Shown: piece by piece, positions 7,838 to 14,937 of the stretch | Position numbering within the stretch: the stretch's first letter is position 1 | How the letters are laid out: each line of letters begins with the position of its first letter | Notes under the pieces: model-generated | Told to the model about the DNA's origin: nothing | Database searches by the model: none | The model's input: only the letters and a program-made list of their open reading frames with translations | Source: Azotobacter paspali | GTDB lineage: Bacteria > Pseudomonadota > Gammaproteobacteria > Pseudomonadales > Pseudomonadaceae | Assembly: GCF_042434745.1 (NCBI RefSeq) | Contig: NZ_JBHLSS010000094.1 | Length of the DNA stretch: 33,207 bases | Reading direction: 5' to 3' (one strand) | Made by a program: the position numbers and the translations under genes

Positions 7838-8131
7838 ATGATCAAGCAACTGTCAGCATCTGTCACGGAGGCAGGTGTTTCAGCGCCGCGCATGATTTCC
7901 GAGCTACGCGAAGTGACCGTTACTGTTATCCCTGAAAGCCAGGCATACGCCAAATGCCAGTTCACGACTTCAAGTCGCGCAGAGGTCTACAGTGGCGATG
8001 CAGTATGGCAGGACTGGGCGCATGGAGAGGTCCCCAATACGACCGCAGATGTCTTCCTTTTCCGCGTTACGGCTGTGCGTCTGAGCGCAACCGGGGCAGC
8101 CAAATTGGAGATTCTGGGAAATGATCGGTAA
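7838..8131 (+). CDS. Small protein upstream of SGNH hydrolase, function unknown
   Basis: A 97-residue, largely beta-type protein (REVTVTVIPESQAYAKCQF, DVFLFRVTAVRLSATGAAKLEILG). I do not recognise the family. It overlaps the hydrolase gene by 11 nt and follows the fibre-like gene by 30 nt, so it probably belongs to the same surface structure, perhaps as a connector or trimerisation partner. Ribosome site AAAGGGG 6 nt before the ATG. Confidence 0.65.
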   Translation: MIKQLSASVTEAGVSAPRMISELREVTVTVIPESQAYAKCQFTTSSRAEVYSGDAVWQDWAHGEVPNTTADVFLFRVTAVRLSATGAAKLEILGNDR

Positions 8132-9392
8132 CCCGCTATTCGCGTCGCAGCGCGGCGATTTCGTGCGGAGTATCGCGCGGACTGCAGGCATGAAGCCATT
8201 GGACCGCTATATCGCACTGACTGGCGATAGCCGGACGGCTAACAGCTTCGGTGGCACCGCGCCGTCGATCACCGGGGAGAACTACGGTCACGGTGCGCAC
8301 TACTGCAGCCAGTCCGGCGGTCGCGTGCGGACGGACAAGGGGCGCTGCAACGCCACGCCGGGCCATACCACTAAGGATTGGCTGGACAACATGGCGACTT
8401 ACATCGCCAATGGAGGCGATGCGTTCATGAACCTGATCAGCGTGAACGATCGGCTGGCGAGCAACAATTTCTCGCTGACTCGCAGCAAGCGGAACGTGGA
8501 AACTGGCCTGCGTATGCAACTCGATGCCGGCAAGATCTCGTGTGCAATCGCCGAACTACCGACCTTCGGCGATTATGCGCTGAGCGGGCAGCAACTCATC
8601 AATCACCTGGCAATGAGAGAGTGGTATCTGACCCATGTCCCCGACATGGGTGTCATCGTTGTAGACCCCTGGCCACTGATGACTGCGGCGGACTACGTAG
8701 AGGGCCTGCATCCGGCCCAGCCGGGTGCGCTAAAAATCGCGAAGTGCGGCGCCGCCCCGCTGATCGAACTTTTCGGCGTGCCGCTGAGCTTGCCGACCTA
8801 CGACGAGCCTTACGATGCAACCAACAGCAAAGCAGGCTGGCTAACCGCTAACCCATTGATGCTCGGTACCAGCGGCACCAAGTCGGGTACTGGCACCATC
8901 GTCGGTGAGGTGGCCACAGGCTGGAACGTGGCCGGTTCAAGCTTTGCCGGTGGCACGGCGCGTTGCTTTAAAGAGGCTAATCCGGACGGCGGTGAATACC
9001 AATGTTTTGAACTGGGCGGCACGCCGACGAGCGCAGGCTCCACGCTAGCTCTCGAACAAGTTATCCCCCTGGCATCTCTGGCTACTGGCAATATCCTGAG
9101 GGGACTTGGCAAGACGGTCTATTTCGGACTGTCGGGAGTCGGCGGGGTGTCGCTTGATTTGCGCTTCGTGCGTTCTGGCACAGCTTATTTCGTGAAGAGT
9201 TTGGACCGTTACAATGAGGGATGGCAGATGAGCCCTGGCCCGGAAACAGTCCCGCAAGAGACGCCCTACCTTACAGCCAACGTCTCCACCGATACCGAGA
9301 TCAAGCTGCGGTGCGTAATTTATGGCTGCCAGGGCGTGCCGATCCGGGGCATCGTAAAGGTCGGCAATTTCGCGGGCGGTAAAGTGCTATGA
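8121..9392 (+). CDS. SGNH/GDSL hydrolase with C-terminal beta-rich domain
   Basis: A 423-residue protein. Residues about 28-210 show the SGNH hydrolase blocks: IALTGDSRT with nucleophile Ser37, an ISVNDR segment (Asn109) in the block III place, and EGLHP with His197 in block V. The family comprises esterases and lipases, many of which deacetylate polysaccharides. Residues about 220-423 are beta-rich and could bind a surface glycan or form a trimer. Block V has Glu-Gly-Leu-His rather than the common DxxH, so the acid residue may differ. It lies between the portal/fibre genes and the head-tail connector, and the end overlaps the connector by ATGA. A virion-borne esterase acting on host or environmental polysaccharide is the likely role; the substrate is unknown. 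Confidence 0.75.
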   Translation: MIGNPLFASQRGDFVRSIARTAGMKPLDRYIALTGDSRTANSFGGTAPSITGENYGHGAHYCSQSGGRVRTDKGRCNATPGHTTKDWLDNMATYIANGGDAFMNLISVNDRLASNNFSLTRSKRNVETGLRMQLDAGKISCAIAELPTFGDYALSGQQLINHLAMREWYLTHVPDMGVIVVDPWPLMTAADYVEGLHPAQPGALKIAKCGAAPLIELFGVPLSLPTYDEPYDATNSKAGWLTANPLMLGTSGTKSGTGTIVGEVATGWNVAGSSFAGGTARCFKEANPDGGEYQCFELGGTPTSAGSTLALEQVIPLASLATGNILRGLGKTVYFGLSGVGGVSLDLRFVRSGTAYFVKSLDRYNEGWQMSPGPETVPQETPYLTANVSTDTEIKLRCVIYGCQGVPIRGIVKVGNFAGGKVL

Positions 9393-9772
9393 ACCTTATC
9401 ACCCTGGAAGAGGCAAAAGCTCATCTGCTGGTCGATCACGATGATGATGACGCCGAGATCGAGCGAAAGGTTCTGGAAGCCTCCGAGGCGGTTCTTGATT
9501 ACCTGAAGGGGGCTCCTATCGGCCAGCCCGAGCGCAACGAGCAAGGCGCAATCGTCACGGACAGCAACGGCGAGATCGTCTACGTCTACGATAGTAGCGG
9601 CCTTGTCATCCGCTGGCAGATCAAGGCAGCAGTAAAGCTGTTGTTGGGCGAACTCTACAAGCATCGCGAGGCCGATCAGGACGGCGAAGTTCCGACGCAA
9701 TGGGGATTTGGTTATTTGCCTCGCCCTGTTGTCGCTCTGCTGTACCAACTGCGCGATCCCGCCCTGGCGTGA
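9389..9772 (+). CDS. Head-tail connector protein (gp6-like)
   Basis: A 127-residue protein of the phage_connect_1/gp6-like family that forms a ring under the portal. The pattern is typical: LITLEEAKAHLLVDHDDDDAEI, then a helix EASEAVLDYLKG, and a C-terminal helix followed by RPVVALLYQLRDPALA. It starts within the ATGA overlap with the hydrolase gene and ends 8 nt before the stopper gene. Confidence 0.85.
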   Translation: MNLITLEEAKAHLLVDHDDDDAEIERKVLEASEAVLDYLKGAPIGQPERNEQGAIVTDSNGEIVYVYDSSGLVIRWQIKAAVKLLLGELYKHREADQDGEVPTQWGFGYLPRPVVALLYQLRDPALA

Positions 9773-9780
9773 GGTGAAAC

Positions 9781-10122
9781 ATGGCATTGGCAGCAGGCAG
9801 GCTTCGGCACCGGGTTGATATTCAGGCTCGGCAGCAGACGCAAGACCCCTTTACCGGCGAGATCATCGACAATTGGGTCACCATCTGGCCGAGCGTGCCG
9901 GCTGCGGTTGAGCCGCTTAGCGCTCGCGAGTTCATCGCCGCCCAGGCAGTGCAGTCAGAGGTATCGGCCAGGATCACCATCCGCTATCGCGACGGCCTGG
10001 ATGCCTCCATGCGCATCGTCCACAGGGGCAAGATATACAACCCCGCTGGCTGGCTTTCGGACAAAGAAAGCGGCCTGGAATACCTGAGCGCACCAGTGAG
10101 CCAGGGCGTAAACCAGGGCTAA
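9781..10122 (+). CDS. Head-tail adaptor/stopper protein
   Basis: A 113-residue protein of the Phage_H_T_join family (SPP1 gp16-like), recognised by the N-terminal AGRLRHRVDIQARQ, the central VPAAVEPLSAREFIAAQ and the beta strands ARITIRYRDGLDASMRIVHRGKIYNPAG. These proteins close the connector and join head to tail. The ribosome site GAGG lies close before the ATG. A 164-base gap follows it, before the modification genes. Confidence 0.88.
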   Translation: MALAAGRLRHRVDIQARQQTQDPFTGEIIDNWVTIWPSVPAAVEPLSAREFIAAQAVQSEVSARITIRYRDGLDASMRIVHRGKIYNPAGWLSDKESGLEYLSAPVSQGVNQG

Positions 10123-10205
10123 GGCCCCGTTATCTCCGTTCCGTCCACCTTGTAGACGACAGTCACACCAAGCGCATCGCACAGTTTTCGAATATAGCCG
10201 CTCAT
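10119..10205 (-). CDS. Possible 28-residue antisense mini-protein
   Basis: The minus strand of the gap holds a 28-codon frame encoding a protein-like sequence that begins MSGYIRKLCDALG and ends with a strand-like VYKVDGTEITGP. It starts inside the palindrome at 10194-10217, and its stop overlaps the end of the stopper gene. No ribosome site or clear promoter is visible, so it may be a chance frame or a remnant of a lost moron. Confidence 0.2.
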   Translation of the reverse strand: MSGYIRKLCDALGVTVVYKVDGTEITGP

Positions 10206-10217
10206 ATGGGCGGCTAT
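10194..10217. repeat. 24-bp near-perfect palindrome
   Basis: ATAGCCGC and GCGGCTAT flank a central CATATG with one unpaired position on each side of the centre (T10202 against G10209). The symmetry looks like an operator or recombination site. It sits in the gap between the head-tail stopper gene and the modification genes, upstream of a terminator hairpin. Its function is unknown. Confidence 0.45.
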
Positions 10218-10243
10218 GCGGTGGAGATAGCAATCACGGCACG

Positions 10244-10276
10244 AAAAGGCGACTCCGAAAGGGTCGCCTTTTTTGT
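10244..10276 (+). terminator. Strong intrinsic terminator before the modification genes
   Basis: AAGGCGAC pairs with GTCGCCTT, the inner CC/GG is closed by GAAA, and a run of T follows; A residues on the 5' side let it work in both directions. The stem ends 18 nt before the next ATG, with a TTGGAG ribosome site between. This hairpin is why the longer open frame beginning at 10206 is rejected in favour of the ATG at 10287. Confidence 0.75.
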
Positions 10277-10286
10277 TGGAGACTCG

Positions 10287-10856
10287 ATGAGGTTCGGTGG
10301 CAAAACTGTCTGCTGTATAGCGTCAGGTCCAAGTTTGGAGGCTTCTGACTGCGAGACTATAGAGAAGGCCGGTATTCCGGCCATTGCCGTGAACAGCTCA
10401 TGGCGGATGGCGCGTTTCGCCGAGATTGTTTATGCGGGCGATGCTTGCTGGTGGACCGCCTATGGCGCCGAGATCGACATTCCAGCCGAACGCTGGTCTT
10501 GCACTCGCCAGGCGGCTCAGCGATTCGGCGTGAACCACCATCCAGCCCATGGGGAATACAACAGCGGCATGCGGGCAATTCAGTTCGCCATCTGGCAAGG
10601 CGCAAGCCGAATTCTGCTGCTGGGTTACGACTGCTCGCTGGCAAATGGCTCGCATTGGCATGGCGACCACGAGAGAACGAAGAACCCGGACGCCAAGAAG
10701 GTGGCTGGATGGCATCGGCAGTTCGCGCAGGTTGCCGCCGAGGCCAGAGCGACTGGCGTAGAAGTGCTGAATTGCTCGCGCGAGACAGCATTGATCTGTT
10801 TCCCGCGCTTGAGTCTTGAGGAGGCGCTTTGTTCATTCGCTCGATGCAGGGATTAG
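10287..10856 (+). CDS. MptE/DUF115-like Rossmann protein (modification gene 1)
   Basis: A 189-residue protein. It opens CCIASGPSL (9-17), the ligand-binding turn typical of the DUF115/MptE-like superfamily, which includes flagellin-glycosylation Maf proteins and pterin pyrophosphokinases. It continues with IAVNSSW and AGDACWW, and ends the core with NSGMRAIQFAIWQGASRILLLGYD (93-115), also a family signature. Phage members are known but poorly understood. The start at 10287 follows GGAG by 6 nt just past the terminator. It overlaps the GT9-like gene by 28 nt. With the next two genes it suggests handling of a nucleotide sugar or glycan in the late operon; the acceptor is unknown. Confidence 0.65.
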   Translation: MRFGGKTVCCIASGPSLEASDCETIEKAGIPAIAVNSSWRMARFAEIVYAGDACWWTAYGAEIDIPAERWSCTRQAAQRFGVNHHPAHGEYNSGMRAIQFAIWQGASRILLLGYDCSLANGSHWHGDHERTKNPDAKKVAGWHRQFAQVAAEARATGVEVLNCSRETALICFPRLSLEEALCSFARCRD

Positions 10857-11656
10857 GTGATTCGATTTTCTGTCGAGCGTTCGTGAAGAAATACCCAGGC
10901 AGCTACGTTGAAACTTGCTGGCCTCAGCTCCTGAAAGACCTCACGGTCAAGTGCGTCCGCCCAGCAACCCAGCTCCGCACCCAGTCCAAGAACATCCAGC
11001 GCGCCCACGAGTGGCATCGGCCTGCCGGTGGCGGCCAGCTTCGCATCCACTACGGCCAGATGCCGATCATTCAGGGCCTGCGCAAGGCCTTTCGGTGCGA
11101 GCCAGGCGAGTTCGACCTGCCGGACCTCGGGCCATCGCCTGTAGAGGGCCGGTATGTGCTGGTACGCCCGGCAACGGTGCGGGCTGAATGGCGGGCTGAC
11201 ACGCGCAACCCGCTGCCCAAGTACATCGCCAGCGCTGCTGCCGAAATGCGCCACAGGGGCTGGAAAGTGGTGTCCGTGGCCGACCTGGAGCCGGGCAAGG
11301 AATGGGCGCTCGATCCGCTGCCGCCGGCGGATATCCAGTACCACAAGGGCGAGTTACCGGTCGAGCAACTGCTGGCCCTGCTCCAGCACGCCGCCGCCGT
11401 GATCGGTGGTATTGGCTGGATCGTACCGGCCAGCATCGCCGCCAAGGTTCCGGCCTGGATCATCTGCGGCGGGCAGGGCGGCTACAACTCGCCCGAGCGC
11501 ATCACCGACCCGTGCATGGATCTGTCCCGAATCGCATTCGCGGTGCCGGACAACTACTGCCGCTGCACACTGAAACAGCACGCCTGCGACAAGAGGATCA
11601 CCGATCATGACGCTCGCTTTGCCGCCTGGGCTGACCGACTGCCTGCTCTGGTCTGA
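10829..11656 (+). CDS. Glycosyltransferase family 9-like protein (modification gene 2), TTG start
   Basis: A 275-residue protein resembling the heptosyltransferase family GT9. MFIRSMQGLGDSIFCRAFVKK matches the family's IRxxxxGLGD start, and VIGGIGWIVPASIAAKVPAWIICGG (191-215) matches the sugar-nucleotide-binding turn that in true GT9 enzymes reads DSGPxHLA. A tail with CRC and a further Cys (244, 246, 253) may bind metal. The TTG start at 10829 is chosen because GAGGAGG stands 4 nt upstream and only this start keeps the IRxxxxGLGD strand; the next ATG (10844) would cut it. The Asp of the canonical motif is replaced by Ile-Gly, so donor or activity may differ. Confidence 0.65.
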   Translation: MFIRSMQGLGDSIFCRAFVKKYPGSYVETCWPQLLKDLTVKCVRPATQLRTQSKNIQRAHEWHRPAGGGQLRIHYGQMPIIQGLRKAFRCEPGEFDLPDLGPSPVEGRYVLVRPATVRAEWRADTRNPLPKYIASAAAEMRHRGWKVVSVADLEPGKEWALDPLPPADIQYHKGELPVEQLLALLQHAAAVIGGIGWIVPASIAAKVPAWIICGGQGGYNSPERITDPCMDLSRIAFAVPDNYCRCTLKQHACDKRITDHDARFAAWADRLPALV

Positions 11657-12224
11657 GGAACTTGGCATGGGCTGGCACGGACGCCGGCCGATGGACTACA
11701 GCGGCCCGTACTTCCAGAAATACCAGGCCCTGGACGCCACCCCGATGGGCGAAGCCCTGACCCGCGCCCGAGTGGAAATGGTGCGCAGGCATACTCAGAT
11801 TTCGCCCGTGGACATCGGCATCGGCGGTGGCCGCTTCGTGCTGGCGGTGGGCGGCATGGGATTCGACGTGAACCCGGAGGCGGTTGCGTGGCTTAAGAAG
11901 CGTGACCGCTACTATGACCTTTACCAGCACCACGCCGAAGCGATCACATGTTGGGACAGCCTCGAACACATCCCGGAGCCGGAGCGGCTGCTGGATCACG
12001 TTGGAGAGTGGGTTTTCGTCGCTATGCCGGTCTACAAGGACGCGAAGCACTGCCTGGCGAGCAAGCATTATAAGCCGGCCGAGCACCTGTATTATTTCAG
12101 CCTGCACGGCCTGATTGGATGGTGCGCCCGACAGGGTTTCGGCTGTGTCGAGATCAACGAGAAGGAGTCTGAATTGGGCCGGGAGGGCATCACCAGCTTC
12201 GCGTTTCGGAGGTTCCGTGGCTGA
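11607..12224 (+). CDS. SAM-dependent class I methyltransferase (modification gene 3)
   Basis: A 205-residue methyltransferase: motif I VDIGIGGGRF (68-77), acidic strand GFDVNP (Asp87), and CWDSLEHIPEPERLL (115-129), a methyltransferase-23 type signature. The HIPEP pattern is typical of small-molecule or sugar methylation rather than of DNA methyltransferases, which would show DPPY/NPPY. The start is uncertain: ATG 11607 overlaps the GT9-like gene by 50 nt, while ATG 11667 has a GAGGAA ribosome site over the previous stop and would give 185 residues. I keep the longer frame because LWSEELG looks like protein. It probably methylates the product of the two preceding genes. Confidence 0.75.
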   Translation: MTLALPPGLTDCLLWSEELGMGWHGRRPMDYSGPYFQKYQALDATPMGEALTRARVEMVRRHTQISPVDIGIGGGRFVLAVGGMGFDVNPEAVAWLKKRDRYYDLYQHHAEAITCWDSLEHIPEPERLLDHVGEWVFVAMPVYKDAKHCLASKHYKPAEHLYYFSLHGLIGWCARQGFGCVEINEKESELGREGITSFAFRRFRG

Positions 12225-12660
12225 CTTCATCGAATACAAGCTGCGTGGCGCAAATGACATTGTGGCCAGATTCCGCAATCTGTCTCAAAACATGCGGCGA
12301 CAAGTTGCTGTCCCGGCGGCGAAGGATGCCATGGAGATAGTCAGGGCTGATGCAGAGGAGCGCGCCTGGCGAATCGATGATCCGAAGACGTGGCCGACAA
12401 TTGCCAAAAATATAGTCCTCGTTGAGCGTAAAAAACTCGGCGAAGAGATGGGCGCAGCATATGTATCCGTTGGAGTGAGGAAGCGAAAGAAAGGGCAGGG
12501 TGGCGGCAACACATTCTATTGGTGGTGGGTAGAACTTGGAACCGAACATTCAGCGGCTCATCCATTCGTCCGGCCGGCGCTGGAGCAGAACCGAGAGGCC
12601 ATCTTTCGCGAATTCATCAGCTCCGCGCGCTACCAATTGATCAAGTTGGGTGAATACTGA
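12217..12660 (+). CDS. HK97 gp10-like tail completion protein, GTG start
   Basis: A 147-residue protein of the HK97-gp10-like family (minor tail/head-tail joining). It shows LRGANDIVARFRNLSQNMRRQ, then a helix KDAMEIVRADAEERA and the family's closing pattern YWWWVELGTEHSAAHPFVRPALEQ. The GTG at 12217 is chosen because GGAGG lies 5 nt before it; the frame remains open upstream to 12115 but that part is the shadow of the methyltransferase gene. It overlaps the methyltransferase end by 8 nt. Confidence 0.88.
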   Translation: MADFIEYKLRGANDIVARFRNLSQNMRRQVAVPAAKDAMEIVRADAEERAWRIDDPKTWPTIAKNIVLVERKKLGEEMGAAYVSVGVRKRKKGQGGGNTFYWWWVELGTEHSAAHPFVRPALEQNREAIFREFISSARYQLIKLGEY

Positions 12661-13034
12661 TGTATCCGCCGATCTTCGCCAGGATTTCTGCCGATGCAGG
12701 AGTTACCGCATTGCTCGGAGCGCCGCCCGCAGTTCGGTTCTTCTTATTTGGGCAGGCCCCGCAAAACGTCCAGAAACCCTATGCGGTATGGCGGTTGGCC
12801 GGCGGAGGCGCCCCCTACAACAACTTGAATTGCCGCCCAGGGGGCGCCCGCTACCGAATCCAGATCGACGTCTATGCGGATAGCGAATCCTCTGCTCGCG
12901 CGGTAGCCGACGCTATCGAATACGCTATTGAACTCGACTGCCATGTGGCCAGCTACAACGGCGAATACCGCGACCCACATACCATGAATTACCGCTCAAG
13001 CTTCGATGTGACCTGGATCGAGCAACGTCCTTAA
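12660..13034 (+). CDS. Tail terminator/completion protein (DUF3168)
   Basis: A 124-residue DUF3168 protein, the structural counterpart of lambda gpU/gp11-type tail terminators that cap the tail tube. Signature parts are IFARISADAGVTALLG, QAPQNVQKPYAVW, ARYRIQIDVYADSESSARAVADAIEYAIE and the final RSSFDVTWIEQ. Its ATG overlaps the previous TGA by one base (TGATG). Confidence 0.88.
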   Translation: MYPPIFARISADAGVTALLGAPPAVRFFLFGQAPQNVQKPYAVWRLAGGGAPYNNLNCRPGGARYRIQIDVYADSESSARAVADAIEYAIELDCHVASYNGEYRDPHTMNYRSSFDVTWIEQRP

Positions 13035-13075
13035 GTCACATCGAGAGGCACCCTCCTACAAAGCAGCCACTCCAG

Positions 13076-13103
13076 ACCCCGCCGCCGAGCGGGGTTTTCT
13101 TTT
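13076..13103 (+). terminator. Terminator hairpin before the KilA-N gene
   Basis: ACCCCGC pairs with GCGGGGT around loop CGCCGA, followed by TTTTCTTTTC. It ends the transcript of the tail-completion genes. Unlike the other hairpins here, it lies about 120 nt before the next start. The spacer (13104-13215) shows no clear sigma70 pair. Confidence 0.7.
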
Positions 13104-13215
13104 CCCGCCGCAAGGCAACCGAAAACGCAGCCTAGATCGGCCAATCGAAGAACCGGTGTCCGCTCATCCGCCGGCCCGGCTGCGCTCCTATTCGACTGAT
13201 GAGTAAGGTAACCCC

Positions 13216-13812
13216 ATGAGCAACGTCATCCCGCTCCACTATCAAGGCCATCAGATTCGCTTCAACACGGATGGTTGGCTTCATGCGACAGAGATATCTG
13301 CGCGGTTTGGCCGGGAGCCCTATGAGTGGCTACGTCTGCCCGACACTGTCGGGTATCTGGTGGCCCTGGCACGAGCGCTGGGCGCTGAAACCAAAACAGG
13401 GATTTTTGAGGAATTAAACAAAATCAATGGCTTAGATAGCTCTAAGGCCTCAACTCAAGCGAAGATCCTTCGCCTATCCAAGGCGACCGGGCTGGTCAAG
13501 ACGAGGGCCGGCGCGCCGGAAACCGGAGGTGGAACCTGGCTCCACCCAAAGCTCGCCGTAGCCTTCGCTCGCTGGCTGAACGTGGATTTCGCAGTCTGGT
13601 GCGATTTGCAGATCGATGCCTTGCTGCATGGGGGCGGAGCGATCCGCCAGCACTACGAAAGCGCCTGCCGCAACCTGGAGATCGGCCAGGGCAAGGCCAG
13701 CATAAGCGCAAGCGAGTTAGCCAGGTGGCGATGGCGCAAGCCAGGCCTTGAGCACGAATTCGACCACTGGCGCAACCAGTTGCAGATGACGCTCGGCTTC
13801 GATGCTGCCTGA
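13216..13812 (+). CDS. KilA-N domain protein
   Basis: A 198-residue phage regulatory protein. Residues 1-125 are a KilA-N domain: VIPLHYQGHQIRFNTDGWLHATEIS, a divergent middle, then GGGTWLHPKLAVAFARWLNVDFAVWCDLQID. A helical C-terminal part follows (SISASELARWRWRKP). KilA-N proteins bind DNA and often act as antirepressors or host-takeover factors. The gene is bracketed by terminators (13076 and 13833) inside the tail operon, the layout of a moron. The ribosome site TAAGG is only fair. Confidence 0.85.
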   Translation: MSNVIPLHYQGHQIRFNTDGWLHATEISARFGREPYEWLRLPDTVGYLVALARALGAETKTGIFEELNKINGLDSSKASTQAKILRLSKATGLVKTRAGAPETGGGTWLHPKLAVAFARWLNVDFAVWCDLQIDALLHGGGAIRQHYESACRNLEIGQGKASISASELARWRWRKPGLEHEFDHWRNQLQMTLGFDAA

Positions 13813-13832
13813 CCGCCACAGAACGCCAAAAC

Positions 13833-13857
13833 GCCCGCCTAGTGCGGGCTTCGTCGT
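13833..13857 (+). terminator. Terminator hairpin after the KilA-N gene
   Basis: GCCCGC (13833-13838) pairs with GCGGGC (13844-13849) around CTAGT, followed by TTCGTCGTTT. It leads within 21 nt, through a CTGGAG ribosome site, to the next small gene. This is the same spacer arrangement as at 2928. Confidence 0.65.
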
Positions 13858-13870
13858 TTCTGGAGCCCAC

Positions 13871-13975
13871 ATGAGCGAAATCACCAAAGAACTGCACCGC
13901 AGCCTGATCCGCGCAGCCAAAGCCGCTATTGCCGCATGGGAGCGCTGGCTCAAAGAGCACGAAACCACCAACTAA
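13871..13975 (+). CDS. 34-residue helical mini-protein upstream of tail tube
   Basis: A 34-residue frame starting MSEITKELHRSLIRAAKAA and ending in a Trp-rich helix (AAWERWLKEHETTN). It is a single amphipathic, positively charged helix. A TGGAG ribosome site lies 6 nt upstream and the codon use matches its neighbours, so I regard it as a real gene despite its length. Function unknown. Confidence 0.55.
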   Translation: MSEITKELHRSLIRAAKAAIAAWERWLKEHETTN

Positions 13976-14036
13976 ACGATACCCGCACCACCGGGCACGC
14001 AGACCAGCCTCGCCGAGCGGCCCCGCTGATCGCCAC

Positions 14037-14066
14037 GCCTCCCCGGACTTGAAAATCCGAGGAGGC
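14037..14066 (+). promoter_or_regulatory. Hairpin hiding the tail tube ribosome site
   Basis: The 5' arm GCCTCCCCGGA (14037-14047) pairs with TCCGAGGAGGC (14056-14066) around loop CTTGAAAA, with 10 of 11 positions matched (C14043/A14060 is the mismatch). The 3' arm contains the GAGGAGG ribosome site of the tail tube gene (ATG 14071), so folded RNA would block initiation. This may tie translation to ribosomes or RNA state during late infection. The structure is seen; its role is inferred. Confidence 0.5.
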
Positions 14067-14070
14067 CAAG

Positions 14071-14565
14071 ATGGCACGAAACAACGTGGTCAAAGCCCAG
14101 GGCACAGACCTCTTTTTTATCGACCCTGACACCAATGAGGTCATGAACGCTGGCTGCATCACATCTCTGTCAGGTATCGACACGTCAATCGACCAGATCG
14201 AAACGACCTGCCTGAACGAGACCGCACGCAGCTATGTCGCAGGCCTGGCAACTCCTGGAACCGCGACATTCAGTATCAATACGAACCCGCAAAACCCTGT
14301 ACATATCCGCCTACTGGAGTTGAAAAATTCCGGCCGGAGTCTGGATTGGGCGGCTGGCTGGTCTGATGGCGCGAGTGTGCCGACGGCTGTTGCTGACAGT
14401 TCTGGGGAGTACGACTTCGATCTGCCAGAGGATCGATCTTGGCTGCTCTTCGAAGGCTACATGAACAGCTTCAGCTTCGAGTTCGCACAGAACGCCGTTG
14501 TTACATCCAGCATTGGTATTCAAGTGTCTGGCGAGCCGGTGCTGATCCCGAAATCCGCAAGCTAA
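14071..14565 (+). CDS. Major tail tube protein
   Basis: A 164-residue protein with the tail-tube family pattern: NVVKAQGTDLFFIDP, the central loop IETTCLNETARSYVAGLATPGTATFSINTNPQNPVH, and a beta-rich second half. It forms the stacked hexameric rings of the non-contractile tail. It lies directly before the assembly chaperone genes, as usual. The strong ribosome site GAGGAGG sits within a hairpin (14037-14066). Confidence 0.88.
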   Translation: MARNNVVKAQGTDLFFIDPDTNEVMNAGCITSLSGIDTSIDQIETTCLNETARSYVAGLATPGTATFSINTNPQNPVHIRLLELKNSGRSLDWAAGWSDGASVPTAVADSSGEYDFDLPEDRSWLLFEGYMNSFSFEFAQNAVVTSSIGIQVSGEPVLIPKSAS

Positions 14566-14574
14566 GGAAAACTC

Positions 14575-14937
14575 ATGACAGACTTCAGCCTCGACCTGAT
14601 CAAGTCGACCGGCGCCGTTGTTGGTGCTCCCGTAGAGAAAGAAATTTCATGGAGCGTCGGAGCAGCGACCCATACTGCCAAGATCTGTGTTCGTCTATCG
14701 TCCTACGATCAAGCGTTGCGGGAATTCGAACTTCAGAAGGAGGGCAGCGACGTTCTGGTTTCCCGCATCATGGCATCTATTGTCAGAAAATCAGGTGATC
14801 CTGTTTTCACGGATGCAACCCAGATCACAGGTGACCCGGAAACCGGCGAAGGCAAGCTCTGTGCGAGCCTGTTCTTTTCCCTTCTGAGGGCTATCAACGA
14901 AGCCAACGGCTACACGGGCGATCAGGCAAAAAACTAG
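14575..14937 (+). CDS. Tail assembly chaperone, short form (gpG-like)
   Basis: A 120-residue tail assembly chaperone in the place of lambda gpG. It opens MTDFSLDLIKSTGAVVGAPVEKEISW, has a central HTAKICVRLSSYDQALREFELQK and ends EANGYTGDQAKN. It keeps the tape measure soluble and guides tube polymerisation. Its last codons carry the slippery site A AAA AAC directly before TAG, so a fraction of ribosomes make the longer form. Ribosome site AAGGA before the ATG. Confidence 0.85.
   Translation: MTDFSLDLIKSTGAVVGAPVEKEISWSVGAATHTAKICVRLSSYDQALREFELQKEGSDVLVSRIMASIVRKSGDPVFTDATQITGDPETGEGKLCASLFFSLLRAINEANGYTGDQAKN

Noticed and set aside
10206..10286. A longer start for the MptE/DUF115-like protein at 10206
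   Set aside because: It would translate through the terminator hairpin. The ATG at 10287 has a proper ribosome site and begins right before the family's first strand.
13104..13215. A promoter for the KilA-N gene
   Set aside because: I looked for TTGACA/TATAAT-like pairs with 16-18 spacing and found none that are convincing.
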